A DNA stretch of 64,000 nt from DATFFO01 sp963744905. GTDB lineage: Bacteria; Actinomycetota; Acidimicrobiia; Spongiisociales; ZC4RG35. The translations under genes and the position numbers were made by a program. Every line of letters begins with the position of its first letter. The first letter of the stretch is position 1. Location of the stretch: assembly GCA_963744905.1 (NCBI GenBank), contig CAVUUV010000008.1, forward strand, positions 80,413 to 144,412. Reading direction: 5' to 3'. Shown in pieces: positions 18,467-27,817 of the stretch. The notes under the pieces are model-generated. The model was not told the DNA's origin and made no database searches. It saw only the letters and a program-made list of their open reading frames with translations.

Positions 18467-19063
18467 TTAATCGATGCCGAAAGTCTCCTGGTGACCTTCT
18501 TCGACGCTGTAGCACTGTCGGCACCGGGCTTCGTATGCCCCCATCGCCCCCAGGACCACGAGGTCATCGGACGGCACCGTCCGTTGCGTGTACAGGGCCG
18601 GGCCCCCGCACCGGTGACAAACAGCCAGGACCTTGGTGACGTACTCGGCCCGGCCACACAGCGTGGGAATCGGTTCGAAGGGTCGGCGACGGTAATCGAG
18701 ATCGAGACCGGCGACAATGACCTGCTTGCCGGCCTCGGCCAGACGCTCAACCACCTCGACCAGTTCGTCGTCGAAGAACTGCCCCTCGTCGATGCCGATG
18801 ACCTGAGTCCTGTCCTCGACCGACAACAAGAGCTCGTGGGAAGTATCGACGGGTTGCGCTCCCACCGAGAGCGAGGAATGCGACACCACTTCTCGCTGCG
18901 AGTATCGGTCATCCAGGGCGGGCTTGAACACCTGAACCGGAATCCGGGCGATAACCGATCGGGTTACCCGCTGGATGAGCTCTTCGCTCTTGCCCGAGAA
19001 CATGGGGCCGCAGATGACCTCCACCCAGCCCCGTTCTCCGCGCTGCCACAACACCGGCCGCAC
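18467..19063 (-). CDS. tdk: thymidine kinase
   Basis: This salvage enzyme phosphorylates thymidine. The 198-residue protein is a type II TK: P-loop CGPMFSGKSEEL near residue 18, Walker B GIDEGQFFDD, and a zinc-binding lasso with C-x2-C pairs (CHRCGG and CRQC). The start is a GTG giving MRPVLWQRGERGW; a later GTG nearer the P-loop strand is possible. It follows rodA by 24 bp on the same strand. Confidence 0.93.
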   Translation of the reverse strand: MRPVLWQRGERGWVEVICGPMFSGKSEELIQRVTRSVIARIPVQVFKPALDDRYSQREVVSHSSLSVGAQPVDTSHELLLSVEDRTQVIGIDEGQFFDDELVEVVERLAEAGKQVIVAGLDLDYRRRPFEPIPTLCGRAEYVTKVLAVCHRCGGPALYTQRTVPSDDLVVLGAMGAYEARCRQCYSVEEGHQETFGID

Positions 19064-19087
19064 GTTAGCCGGGCGGGCCGGTGGTGA

Positions 19088-20239
19088 TCAGACCACGTAG
19101 TCCTCTCCAGGAACCGGCGACCGGCGCAACCAGACCGAGTTGGCTATGCCCAGAGCGAAGCTCATGGCCAGGAACGACGACCCGCCCAGGCTCAGGAAAG
19201 GCAACGGCAGCCCGGTGACCGGTGTGATACCCATGGTCATCCCCACGTTGATGAATACGTGGAACATGAACATGGCGCCTATCCCCACCACTATGAGAGC
19301 CCCGAATTTGTCGCGGGCGTTGGTGGCGATGATGAGCAGGCGCCAGATCAGCACCATGAACGCGGCCAGGACCAGAAGCCCGCCGACGAAGCCGAGTTGC
19401 TCGGCCACGGCAGTGAAGATGAAGTCAGTCTCCTGTTCGGGCACGTATTGGAAGTTGGTCTGGGTCCCCTGGAACAACCCCCGACCCAAGAGCTGGCCCG
19501 ATCCGATGGCCAGCTTGGAGCGCATCAGGTTGTAGCCGATCCCTTGCGGATCGACCGTGGGATCGACGAGAACCCGGATGCGGTCGAGTTGGTAGTCGGC
19601 GATCCAGCCCCGCTGGAGTGCGAAGGCGACCGCCAGCAGACCTCCGCCGGTGAGCGTGGTGAGTTGACGCCACGAGCTTCCGGCGGCGAACAGCATGGCC
19701 ATCATCACGAACAGGAAGACCAGCATCGTTCCGAGGTCGGGCTGTATGAAGATGAGTGCCGCTGGTAGGGCCACTACCAACAGCACCAGCCCCACCTTCG
19801 ACCAGGTGAGACCCGGCCTGTCGTCCTCGCGGGTGTGGGGCGCCAGGATCGAGGCCAGGGCCAGGACGACCACCACCTTGGCGAACTCGGCCGGCTGGAA
19901 GTCGAAGAAGGGGAAAGCGATCCAGCGATGAGCGCCGTTGGTTTCCGGGAAGAAGAACACGCCCACCAGAGCGATGATGATCAGCCCATACATGTAGGGG
20001 ATGAGGTGGCGATATTCGCGGTAGTCCACGAAGGACGTGAGAAGGAATACGACGAAGCCCGCCGCCACCGAAATCATCTGCCGCTCCATGGACGAGGCTC
20101 CCGTGACCCTGGTGGCGGAGTAGATCATCAGTAGCCCGAACAGAGCCAACACGACCATGGTCCCGAACAGGATCCAGTCCGGCCGGTTGCGCCGCCGATC
20201 AGTGACGGCCTCGGGTGCGGTGTGTGCGATCGTGGCCAT
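19088..20239 (-). CDS. rodA: rod-shape SEDS glycosyltransferase RodA
   Basis: RodA polymerises glycan strands for lateral wall growth with PBP2. The 383-residue polytopic protein has SEDS signatures: SFVDYREYRHLIPYMYG, FQPAEFAKVVVVLALA, FIQPDLGTMLVF and a C-terminal PLPFLSLGGSSFLAMSFALG. Its ATG overlaps the mrdA stop by one base (TGATG). It ends the mreB-mreC-mreD-mrdA-rodA operon. Confidence 0.96.
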   Translation of the reverse strand: MATIAHTAPEAVTDRRRNRPDWILFGTMVVLALFGLLMIYSATRVTGASSMERQMISVAAGFVVFLLTSFVDYREYRHLIPYMYGLIIIALVGVFFFPETNGAHRWIAFPFFDFQPAEFAKVVVVLALASILAPHTREDDRPGLTWSKVGLVLLVVALPAALIFIQPDLGTMLVFLFVMMAMLFAAGSSWRQLTTLTGGGLLAVAFALQRGWIADYQLDRIRVLVDPTVDPQGIGYNLMRSKLAIGSGQLLGRGLFQGTQTNFQYVPEQETDFIFTAVAEQLGFVGGLLVLAAFMVLIWRLLIIATNARDKFGALIVVGIGAMFMFHVFINVGMTMGITPVTGLPLPFLSLGGSSFLAMSFALGIANSVWLRRSPVPGEDYVV

Positions 20240-22203
20240 CAGTCGGCGTCCTCACCGTGGACGATCGGGGTGGGCTTGTTCCCCATCAGGTACTGGAGAA
20301 TGCTCCGCGCCACCGGGGCCGCCACTCCGCCGCCGGACCCACCCTCGTCGATCAGCACCACGACTATGTATTTGGGGTTCGATAGCGGTGCCACACCCAC
20401 GAACCAGGCGTGGTTGTCCCGGTTGGGAGAGGTCTGGCCGGTGCCGGTCTTGCCCCCCACCTCCTCGACGCCGGGACCGAACTCTGCGAAGGCCCGGTGG
20501 GCGGTTCCCTGGCTCACCACTCGGCCCAGGTCGGTGATTAGAGACTGGCGTACGGCCGGATCGATGCCGACGGTGCGCACGACGGTGGGGTCGTGGCGAT
20601 AGATGATCTTGCCATCCTGATCCCGAACCTCGGCCACCACCGCCGGCTGGAGAACGTCTCCCCCATTGACCAGAGCCGCGTAGGAGACGGCGACCTGAAG
20701 GGGCGTGGCGGTCAGGAAGCCCTGACCGATGGCGAGGTCCATCAGGTCGCCACCCAGGAACGGCCCTCCGGGGAGGTTGAGGCGACTCTGATCCAGACGG
20801 GGTGGCTCGTCAGGGTGGGCGAGTTGATAATCCTTCAACTGTTGGAAGAGTTCTGGTGTGGGAACCGTGCCTGCGGCTTCGCCGGTGAGGTCGATCCCCG
20901 TCTTCTCGCCGTATCCGAGGCTCGTTGCCAGCTCCTGGATCACGTTGACATCCATATTCCTCCGGTGCTGCCACACACCGAGGGCAATCGACCAGAAGTA
21001 GATGTTGCAGGATTGCTCCAAAGCGCCGTGGATGTCGAGCCAGCCCTTGTCCCCCGTGTACCAGTCGTGCTTGACCTGAGCCGACCCGTCGGCCAGGTTG
21101 GGGAGCTGGAGCGTGCCGTCACAGTGGACCTTTCGGTCGGCCGCGTCTATGCCCTCCTGGTTCTCGGGGAAAGGCAGCTGATATTGCTGTGCGGCGGTGT
21201 AGGTGATCGCTTTGAAGGTCGAGGCAGGCGGGTACAGACCGCTGATGGCCAGGTTGTTGAAGGCTTGCTCCTTGCGGAGCTCGTCAAACGTCGCCTGATC
21301 CAGGCCCGACACGAATTGTTGGGGGTCGAAACTGGGATGGGAGGCCAGGGCGAGCACCTCGCCCGTCTGAGCATCGAAGACCACGGCCGCGGCACGCTTG
21401 GCGTCGGAGAACACCTGCTTGCCGGCCGCGCGATCTGTCGCCTTGACCTCGTTGGCCAGTTCGATGCCATCCGTCAGCGCCCGGCTCACCAGCTCCTGGA
21501 GTTCGAGATTGAGGGTTAGGTAGACGGTATCGCCGGTCTTGGCGGCCACCTCGGGACGGCTCTCCACGATCTGGCCCCGAGCCACCCGATACTCCGACGA
21601 GCCGGGGGTGCCCCGCAGGTAGTCGTCGTACACTTTCTCGACGCCGAGCTGACCGATCCGGACATTGGGGTCGAGGTCGGGGTTGGCGTCGATGTCCGAA
21701 GCCGTGGGTAGCCCGAGATGGCCGACCACGTGGGCCAGGTCGGGCCCGGCCAGATACACCCGCTCGGGAACCTTGATTATGTCGACTCCCGGGAAGTCCT
21801 CGAGACGGGTACCCAGCTCGTAGGCCGTTTCGGTCGACACCGTTCCGATCGTGAACCGACCATTTGTCCCCGCCGCCTCGTACTGAGCATCGATCTCGGT
21901 AGCCGGTATGCCCAGCACCGCTGAGAGACGTTGCACCAGGTCGGCTCGCTGGGCCGGCTTGACGAAAGTCCGGTCGACCTCGACTGCAGGAACGTATCGA
22001 CTGGTCACGACCAGCTCGCCGGTCCGGTCATAGATGTCGCCCCGGGGAGCTTCGAACGTCTTCGCCTGCCAGGCGAGCTCCTGGACCTGGTCGGCGATCG
22101 CGGCGCCTTCCGCCACCTGAACGAACCACAACCGGAGGCCGAGCACCGAGAACAGGGCCACGAAGACGAAGCCCAGGACACCAACGCGCAGGCTGAACTT
22201 CAC
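20239..22203 (-). CDS. mrdA: penicillin-binding protein 2 (transpeptidase)
   Basis: The GTG start at 22203 overlaps the mreD stop (GTGA). The 654-residue class B PBP has one N-terminal membrane helix, a dimerisation domain (APRGDIYDRTG) and a transpeptidase domain with nucleophile S328 in the S-x-x-K motif PPASTFK, S-x-N as QSCN, and GGKTGTG. It crosslinks peptidoglycan for cell elongation with RodA. Upstream in-frame codons run through mreD and are not used. Confidence 0.96.
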   Translation of the reverse strand: MKFSLRVGVLGFVFVALFSVLGLRLWFVQVAEGAAIADQVQELAWQAKTFEAPRGDIYDRTGELVVTSRYVPAVEVDRTFVKPAQRADLVQRLSAVLGIPATEIDAQYEAAGTNGRFTIGTVSTETAYELGTRLEDFPGVDIIKVPERVYLAGPDLAHVVGHLGLPTASDIDANPDLDPNVRIGQLGVEKVYDDYLRGTPGSSEYRVARGQIVESRPEVAAKTGDTVYLTLNLELQELVSRALTDGIELANEVKATDRAAGKQVFSDAKRAAAVVFDAQTGEVLALASHPSFDPQQFVSGLDQATFDELRKEQAFNNLAISGLYPPASTFKAITYTAAQQYQLPFPENQEGIDAADRKVHCDGTLQLPNLADGSAQVKHDWYTGDKGWLDIHGALEQSCNIYFWSIALGVWQHRRNMDVNVIQELATSLGYGEKTGIDLTGEAAGTVPTPELFQQLKDYQLAHPDEPPRLDQSRLNLPGGPFLGGDLMDLAIGQGFLTATPLQVAVSYAALVNGGDVLQPAVVAEVRDQDGKIIYRHDPTVVRTVGIDPAVRQSLITDLGRVVSQGTAHRAFAEFGPGVEEVGGKTGTGQTSPNRDNHAWFVGVAPLSNPKYIVVVLIDEGGSGGGVAAPVARSILQYLMGNKPTPIVHGEDAD

Positions 22204-22697
22204 AGCAGCCCTCTCCGTTTTCCGTCTATCAGTCGAATCACCATGGGTGCCACGAGAAAACTGAGTGCCAGGTTCGTCAAGGGGACGAAGATCACTCTTC
22301 GTGCCAGGTCTGTCGTGATCAGACCTCCCTGCCCGAAGAGAGTACCGACCAGGAGGAACAACACCACTCCGAGCAAGGTGAGCAGCCCCACCCAGATTGC
22401 CACTACCACGGGTCCGGCATCGGCCCGCTGGGCGGTTCGGACGGCGATGAAGGCAAGGACGGTGAAGACTGCCGCCCTCAGACCCATGACCGTGGAGCTG
22501 AGCAGATCGACCACCAGGCCGGCTCCGAAACCGAGCAACAGAACCATCTCCCGTCGCATGCTGGTCAGGGCGAAGATGATGGTCAGCAGCATCATCAGGT
22601 CGGGGGTCACGAAGCGGAACCTGCTGATGAGGGTGGTCTGAATGATGAGGGCCACGAGCAGCAGGCCTAGCGAGACCAGGATCGAACGCGCCCTCAT
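22200..22697 (-). CDS. mreD: rod-shape-determining protein MreD
   Basis: MreD is a small polytopic elongasome subunit. The 165-residue product is mostly hydrophobic, with about five membrane segments (LVSLGLLLVALIIQTTLI, LMMLLTIIFAL, LLGFGAGLVVDLL and others), and sits between mreC and mrdA with four-base overlaps on both sides. Sequence conservation in the family is low, so the call rests on topology and context. Confidence 0.9.
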   Translation of the reverse strand: MRARSILVSLGLLLVALIIQTTLISRFRFVTPDLMMLLTIIFALTSMRREMVLLLGFGAGLVVDLLSSTVMGLRAAVFTVLAFIAVRTAQRADAGPVVVAIWVGLLTLLGVVLFLLVGTLFGQGGLITTDLARRVIFVPLTNLALSFLVAPMVIRLIDGKRRGLL

Positions 22698-23602
22698 CCA
22701 CCGCCCCCGGCGGCGGTGTCGACAGGCGGGCCCTCGGTGGTGTCGGTGGTCGGGACGGTCGTGGTTGTGGTGGTGAGGCGGGTGGGGTCGGGCGGCCAGG
22801 CAAGCACTACCACCACGCGCAGGTTCTCTGGGTCGACGAAGGGCCTAACGGTGGTGGTGAGCTGACTGGCCTCGGGCGAGGCAGCCTGCAAGACCTCTCC
22901 CACGGGGAGCCCGGAGGGGAAAGTATTGGCCGCGGTCACCACCTGATCACCCTCCGCTACGGGATCGCGCGCATCGAAGATCTCCAGGGTCATGTCCGAT
23001 GATCCGGGCTTCGATTTGAGCAGCCCGGTTTCCGAGCCGACCAGTACCGTTACCTGATTACGGCTGGCTGTGATCGGGACCACTATGGCGGTATTGGGGG
23101 AGGCGGTCTCGACCGTCCCCACCACGAACCCGTTCACGTCGATCACGGGCTGCCCGTCGATCACCCCGTCGTCGACTCCCTTGTCGATCTGGAAAGCGAG
23201 GTCGAACTGGTCGGCCCGACCGATCACGTTGGCCGGGATCTGAGCCACCTGGGTGTCCTGTAGATTCAGGTCGTAGAGCCTCTCCAGCACCTTGAGGCGG
23301 GCCAGGTCGTCGTCCGCCTCGGCCAGCTTGGCCTGAGCCTGGGCCAGCTCAGCCTTGAGGGCATCGTTGGTCTCCCGCAGAGAGGTGATGTCGCTGAGAC
23401 CGTTGAGGAAGTCGGCGACCGGATCGACCACCACCGTGGCGGCACGCTGCAGGGGCGCCATGATCGTCTGGGCTCCTCCCCGAATCACGGCCGCTACACC
23501 TTCCCCCTGGGCCCGCACGTCAAAGGTCATGAACAGGACCGCCAGGACGATGAGAGTGATGAATGTGGGCAGCGCTCTGTCTGGCCGTTCCATAGGAGTC
23601 AT
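22694..23602 (-). CDS. mreC: rod-shape-determining protein MreC
   Basis: MreC is an extracytoplasmic scaffold of the elongasome. The 302 residues comprise one N-terminal membrane helix, a coiled coil (ETNDALKAELAQAQAKLAEA), the beta-rich MreC core (ANVIGRADQFDLAFQIDKG, GLPVGEVLQA) and a Thr/Pro-rich tail ending in glycines. It overlaps mreD by ATGA. Confidence 0.94.
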   Translation of the reverse strand: MTPMERPDRALPTFITLIVLAVLFMTFDVRAQGEGVAAVIRGGAQTIMAPLQRAATVVVDPVADFLNGLSDITSLRETNDALKAELAQAQAKLAEADDDLARLKVLERLYDLNLQDTQVAQIPANVIGRADQFDLAFQIDKGVDDGVIDGQPVIDVNGFVVGTVETASPNTAIVVPITASRNQVTVLVGSETGLLKSKPGSSDMTLEIFDARDPVAEGDQVVTAANTFPSGLPVGEVLQAASPEASQLTTTVRPFVDPENLRVVVVLAWPPDPTRLTTTTTTVPTTDTTEGPPVDTAAGGGG

Positions 23603-23623
23603 GTGGGGCCGGACTCGGCGGCC

Positions 23624-24655
23624 CTAGGGCCGGGACGAGGAGACCAGGACACCCTGGAGTGTGTCGAACTCTTCCAGGCATTTACCCGAACCGAGTACCA
23701 CCGACTGCAATGGCTTGGTGGCGGTGACGATGGGCATGCCGGTTTCCGAGGCCAGGCGATGATCCAGGCCCACCAGCAGGGCTCCACCGCCCGTGACCAC
23801 TATCCCTCGCTCGACGATGTCGGCCGCCAGTTCCGGCGGCGTCTTGTCGAGAGTGAACTTGACCGCATCGACTATGGCCTGGGATGGCTCATCGATGGCC
23901 TCTCTTATCTCCGGACTGGTGAGGGTGACGGTCTTGGGAAGCCCGGTCACAAGATCTCGGCCCCGAACCTCTGCGGAAGGCTCGTCGGCATAGGGCCAGG
24001 CCGACCCGATCGCCATCTTGATCTGCTCGGAGGTCCGCTCCCCGATGAGGACGTTGTGCTCCTTCTTCACCCAGTCGATGATCGCCTCGTCGAGCTCATC
24101 GCCTCCCACCCTGATCGAACGAGAAACCACGATCCCTCCCAGGGAGATCACGGCCACCTCGGTGGTGCCACCGCCTATGTCCACCACCATCGACCCCGAA
24201 GGCTCTCCGATCGGCAGCCCTGAGCCGATGGCGGCCGCCATGGGCTCCTCGATGGTGTAGGCCCGGCGCGCCCCGGCGTGATAAGCGGCCTCTTCGACGG
24301 CTCGTCGCTCGACCGGCGTTATCCCGGAGGGGACACAGACCACGATCCTGGGACGCGCCCAGCGACGACGGTGCACCTTCTGGATGAAATAGCGGAGCAT
24401 CTTCTCGGTGATGTCGAAATCGGCGATCACACCGTCGCGCAGAGGTCGGATGGCGGTGATGTTGGCCGGGGTGCGGCCGATCATCCGCTTCGCCTCCATC
24501 CCCACCGCCAGGGCACGGCCGTTCTGGGAGTTGATGGCCACCACCGAAGGCTCGTTGAGCACGATGCCCTGCCCCCGCACGAACACCAGGGTGTTGGCGG
24601 TGCCGAGATCGATGGCCATATCCTGGCCGGCGAAGGAAAAGAGGGTATCGGCCAT
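23624..24655 (-). CDS. mreB: actin-like protein MreB
   Basis: MreB forms membrane-associated filaments that guide wall synthesis, so the organism is probably rod-shaped. The 343-residue product has phosphate-1 AIDLGTANTLVF, phosphate-2 VVDIGGGTTEVAVI and the adenosine motif GIVVTGGGALL. AGAAGG precedes the ATG. It leads the shape operon; the region upstream up to ndk contains a 39-bp tandem repeat. Confidence 0.97.
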   Translation of the reverse strand: MADTLFSFAGQDMAIDLGTANTLVFVRGQGIVLNEPSVVAINSQNGRALAVGMEAKRMIGRTPANITAIRPLRDGVIADFDITEKMLRYFIQKVHRRRWARPRIVVCVPSGITPVERRAVEEAAYHAGARRAYTIEEPMAAAIGSGLPIGEPSGSMVVDIGGGTTEVAVISLGGIVVSRSIRVGGDELDEAIIDWVKKEHNVLIGERTSEQIKMAIGSAWPYADEPSAEVRGRDLVTGLPKTVTLTSPEIREAIDEPSQAIVDAVKFTLDKTPPELAADIVERGIVVTGGGALLVGLDHRLASETGMPIVTATKPLQSVVLGSGKCLEEFDTLQGVLVSSSRP

Positions 24656-24756
24656 AGACCTTCTCTGGAGACCTTGTCTGGCGGAGAAATGATTGTAGGC
24701 GGCGCGACCGGTTTGTCGCCATTCGACCCCCGGCCCTACCGGGGACGGGTGGGGCT

Positions 24757-24888
24757 GGAAGTCAGGTCAGGGTGGCGGGCGGCGATGGGTGGCCCGGAAT
24801 CAGGTCAGGGTGGCGGGTGGGGACGGGCGGCGCCGGAATCAGGTCAGGGTGGCGGGTGGGGACGGGCGGCGCCGGAATCAGGTCAGGG
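24757..24888. repeat. 39-bp tandem repeat, about 3.4 copies
   Basis: Units starting GGAATCAGGTCAGGGTGG begin at 24757 (diverged), 24796, 24835 and 24874 (partial), exactly 39 bp apart; 24796 and 24835 are identical. The last partial copy runs into the ndk stop codon at 24883-24885, so the array probably grew from the ndk 3' end. It lies between ndk and mreB, both on the minus strand, in front of ndk's terminus and behind the mreB promoter region. Confidence 0.8.
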
Positions 24889-25287
24889 GAAGAAGATCCC
24901 CAGCTCTCGCTCGGCGCTGGCCGGGGAGTCCGACCCGTGGACCAGATTCTGGGTCACCTCGAGCCCGAAGTCTCCTCTGATGGTGCCCGGACCGGCGTCG
25001 GCCGGGTTGGTGGCGCCCATGATGGCCCGGGCGACCGCCACCGCCCCCTCGCCCGACCACTCCATCGCCACGACCGGCCCGGACGTGATGAAAGCGAGGA
25101 GGTCGGGAAAGAACGGCTTATCGACGTGCTCTGCATAGTGACGGCGAGCGAGTTCTTCGTCGATGACCAGGCAGCGGATCCTCTCCAGCGAGAGCCCCTT
25201 GCGCTCGAAGCGCCCGATGATTTCCCCGACCAGGCCTCGCCGGTAGCCGTCCGGTTTGACCATGATGAATGTGTTCTGAGTTGCCAT
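24883..25287 (-). CDS. ndk: nucleoside-diphosphate kinase
   Basis: Ndk exchanges phosphate between nucleoside di- and triphosphates. The 134-residue protein has FIMVKPDGYRRGLVGEII, the catalytic histidine in NLVHGSDSPASAERE, and the family length. No clear ribosome binding site precedes the ATG. folC lies 26 bp upstream on the same strand, so they may be cotranscribed. Confidence 0.96.
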   Translation of the reverse strand: MATQNTFIMVKPDGYRRGLVGEIIGRFERKGLSLERIRCLVIDEELARRHYAEHVDKPFFPDLLAFITSGPVVAMEWSGEGAVAVARAIMGATNPADAGPGTIRGDFGLEVTQNLVHGSDSPASAERELGIFFP

Positions 25288-25312
25288 GGGTTTGCAGCGT
25301 AACCGGGGCCGG

Positions 25313-26605
25313 TCAGCCGTTCGCCTTCGCCAGGGCGGAGCGAACCTGGCCGATCATGTACAGCGAACCGGTGACGAGGACGGCTCCCTCCGCCCCTGCC
25401 AGTTGCCGGGCCCTTTCCACTGCTCTAGCGGGGTCCGTCACCACTTCGATGGGGAGATCCGTGGCCTCCTCGATTCTCCGTCCGAGCTCGGCTGCAGGGA
25501 CCGCCCTGTCCGAGACGATCTGGGTGGCTACAACTGCATCGATGCGGTCCCGGACGTGGCCCATCATCGCCTCGACGTCCTTGTCCCCCATCACCCCCAG
25601 CACCAGAACCCAGCGTGTGGTGGGGAATTCCTCGCTCAGAGCGGCCTCCAGCACCTCGAACCCGTCGGCATTGTGAGCCCCGTCGATCAAGACCAGGGGG
25701 TCTGATGCCACCGGCTCCATCCTCCCCGGAGCGGTGAAGGCTGCGCAGGCCTCGACTACCGCCGAAGGGTCCAGAGCCCGCCCAAGCAGCGCCTCGACCG
25801 CGGCCACCGACACGGCGGCATTGACGGCCTGGTGTCGGCCATGGACCCCGATCACGACATCGGGATAAGAGGATTCGGCACCATGCACATCGAGCCGCCA
25901 GCCACCCACCGCTCTCTTGGCATCCACGGAGAAATCGCGCCCGAAGGCACGATGCTCGATGCCGAGGTCGGCCGCCACCCCCTGGGCCAGCTCCTCCACC
26001 GCGGGCACCAGCGGGCCGGTCACGAGGATCGATCCCGGCCCAGCGATGGCCAGCTTCTCAACCGCTATCGCCTCGACTGTCGGACCCAGATACTCCATGT
26101 GGTCGAGGCCCACGCCCGTTAATACCGCCACATCGGCGTCCACAACGTTGGTTGCATCCAGCCGGCCGCCCAGACCCACCTCCAGCACTGCCGCTTCGAC
26201 GGCGTGCTCTGCAAAGAACGCGAATGCCATGGCCGTGGTTAGTTCGAAATAGGTGAATTGGGCCTGGCCGCGGCTTTCCAGAATGTCGGCGAAGGCGGCA
26301 ACGTCCGCCACCGCCTGGGTGAGTTCGTCCTCTGTGGCGATACGTCCGTTGATCCCCAGCCTCTCCTCGATCACCTCGAGATGAGGCGAGGTGTAGGTGC
26401 CGGTGTTGAGACCGTGGGCGGTGAGAAGCAGTGCGGACAGCCAGGTGGTTGAAGTCTTTCCGTTCGTGCCTGCCACGTGGATGATCGGGTAACCGGTGTG
26501 GGGCGACCCCATCGTCTCGACCAGGAGGCGGATCCGATCCAGGCCGGGCTTGATGCCCGCACCAACGTGAGCGTCGAGATAGGCGATGGCTTGGGAGTGG
26601 TTCAT
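25313..26605 (-). CDS. folC: folylpolyglutamate synthase / dihydrofolate synthase
   Basis: FolC adds glutamate to dihydropteroate and folates. The product (430 aa from the ATG at 26605) has P-loop VAGTNGKTST, the YTSPHLEVIEERLGING segment and the Mur-ligase-type C-terminal domain (LIDGAHNADGFEVL). A GTG at 26617 is an alternative start adding four residues; neither has a clear ribosome binding site. A perfect 13-bp terminator hairpin separates it from the upstream LPXTG gene, so its promoter must be very close to the start, possibly giving a leaderless or near-leaderless message. Confidence 0.93.
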   Translation of the reverse strand: MNHSQAIAYLDAHVGAGIKPGLDRIRLLVETMGSPHTGYPIIHVAGTNGKTSTTWLSALLLTAHGLNTGTYTSPHLEVIEERLGINGRIATEDELTQAVADVAAFADILESRGQAQFTYFELTTAMAFAFFAEHAVEAAVLEVGLGGRLDATNVVDADVAVLTGVGLDHMEYLGPTVEAIAVEKLAIAGPGSILVTGPLVPAVEELAQGVAADLGIEHRAFGRDFSVDAKRAVGGWRLDVHGAESSYPDVVIGVHGRHQAVNAAVSVAAVEALLGRALDPSAVVEACAAFTAPGRMEPVASDPLVLIDGAHNADGFEVLEAALSEEFPTTRWVLVLGVMGDKDVEAMMGHVRDRIDAVVATQIVSDRAVPAAELGRRIEEATDLPIEVVTDPARAVERARQLAGAEGAVLVTGSLYMIGQVRSALAKANG

Positions 26606-26619
26606 GATCGGCCCCACAA

Positions 26620-26651
26620 AGAGAACCCCGGAGGTTAATCCGGGGTTCTCT
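26620..26651. terminator. 13-bp stem terminator hairpin
   Basis: AGAGAACCCCGGA, a 6-base loop, and TCCGGGGTTCTCT form a perfect 13-bp stem. On the minus strand TTTG follows the stem. It lies 19 bp after the LPXTG gene stop and 15 bp before folC, so it most likely terminates the LPXTG transcript. Confidence 0.8.
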
Positions 26652-26670
26652 TGGGACGGGGTCGGCTAGC

Positions 26671-27473
26671 TCAGGAGCGGTCTAGAGGCGCGGCCTCCTC
26701 GCCGCCACGCGTTAGATACAGAATCCCGGCTCCTAGCGCCAGAGCCAGCAGCGAAACGATGGCCAGATCGCCGGACTCCAGCCCGGTGAAGGGCAATGTA
26801 TCCGGGGTATTCGACACGGTGGTCGGTGATACGGATGGCGCCGTTGTGGTCGTCTTCGGTGCCACAGTCGTGCTCGTAGTCGAAGACGTTGTCGGTGCCA
26901 CAGTCGTGCTCGTAGTCGAAGACGTTGTCGGTGCCACAGTCGTGCTCGTAGTCGAAGACGTTGTCGGTGCCACAGTCGTGCTCGTAGTCGAGGTAGTCGA
27001 CGAACGACGTAGGTCGAAGACGAAGTAGTCGAAGACGAAGTAGTCGAAGACGAAGTAGTCGACGAAGACGTGGTCGAAGACGAAGTAGTCGGGGTCGTCG
27101 TGGTTGTGGTCTGTCTGACCGTGTACTCGTAGTGAGACACGCCCGCCGGCTGATCATTCGGATTCAGAGGGGTGTAGACCTTCTGGGTATCAGGACCAGT
27201 GATCGTAGCCAAGGTAACGCCGTTGGCACCGCCCTTGACACAGACATCAAGCTCATAACCCGAGTTGACCGTGAATTCGACATATCCGGTACCAACTGTG
27301 GCTGAACCCCAGGATGCTGATACATCCGTCGGAGGATCAACCTTAGTCTGGTACCCATCCGGGCAATTGGGGGCAGCCCCGAAAGCAGCCGGAGCAGAGC
27401 TGACAGCGATCGCTCCGACCAGCATCCCTAGAGTGACCAGCCCAGCAATACGCCTCTTGGCGAACTTGTTCAT
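26671..27473 (-). CDS. LPXTG-anchored surface protein (frameshifted in Thr/Ser linker)
   Basis: The ATG at 27473 follows GGGAGGCACC. The N-terminus is a signal peptide (GLVTLGMLVGAIAVSSAPAAFG), then a ~90-residue extracellular domain, then a Thr/Ser linker. In the linker, near 27000-27015, the frame changes: the first frame continues as Arg-rich nonsense, whereas the second frame has repeats of VAPTTSSTTSTT and then DTLPFTG, a hydrophobic helix and a short charged tail, which is a textbook sortase signal. Repaired length is about 265 aa. A sortase is expected elsewhere in the genome. The break could be a sequence error, a mutation, or slippage in repeats. Confidence 0.75.
26857..27000. repeat. 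36-bp coding tandem repeat, 4 copies
   Basis: Units starting CGGTGCCACAGTCGTGCTCG begin at 26857, 26893, 26929 and 26965, exactly 36 bp apart; the fourth diverges at its end. They encode the 12-residue Thr/Ser repeat of the surface-protein stalk. Immediately downstream (27001-27100) a shorter 15-bp-like ACGAAGTAGTCGAAG pattern encodes TTSSS units. Copy number is likely to vary between strains. Confidence 0.85.
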
Positions 27474-27817
27474 GGTGCCTCCCAAAGCCCCAGATGTGTT
27501 TCTATCCTGACCCTGGCTCCGCAGCTCCCGAAGGTGCCAACTTCAGATGAACCGGCAGCGGGTTCGAGTACAGGATGCCATACAACGGACGAGGTGCAAG
27601 GCAAGAAGACCAATTGTGGGTCTAGGAACCTACTCGGAAAGGGAGTGGTGCGGCGGCGGCCGCCTATTGCCCCGACCGAGGAAAGAGGTTGCTCGCGGTC
27701 AGGACCCGGTCGACTCCTGACTTTTCTGGCCCGGCCGCCCGCTTCAGAAAGCAAGACAACGCCGGTCTTCACAGGATCTCGTGACTGGGTCTATCGGTCC
27801 GGACCCGGACGCTGCGC
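27474..27817. other. 344-bp intergenic region between clpX and surface protein
   Basis: Both flanking genes are on the minus strand, so this holds the promoter of the surface-protein gene and the end of the clpX transcript. Short open frames are present but have no start-site support or recognisable product. No clear terminator hairpin was found. Confidence 0.4.
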
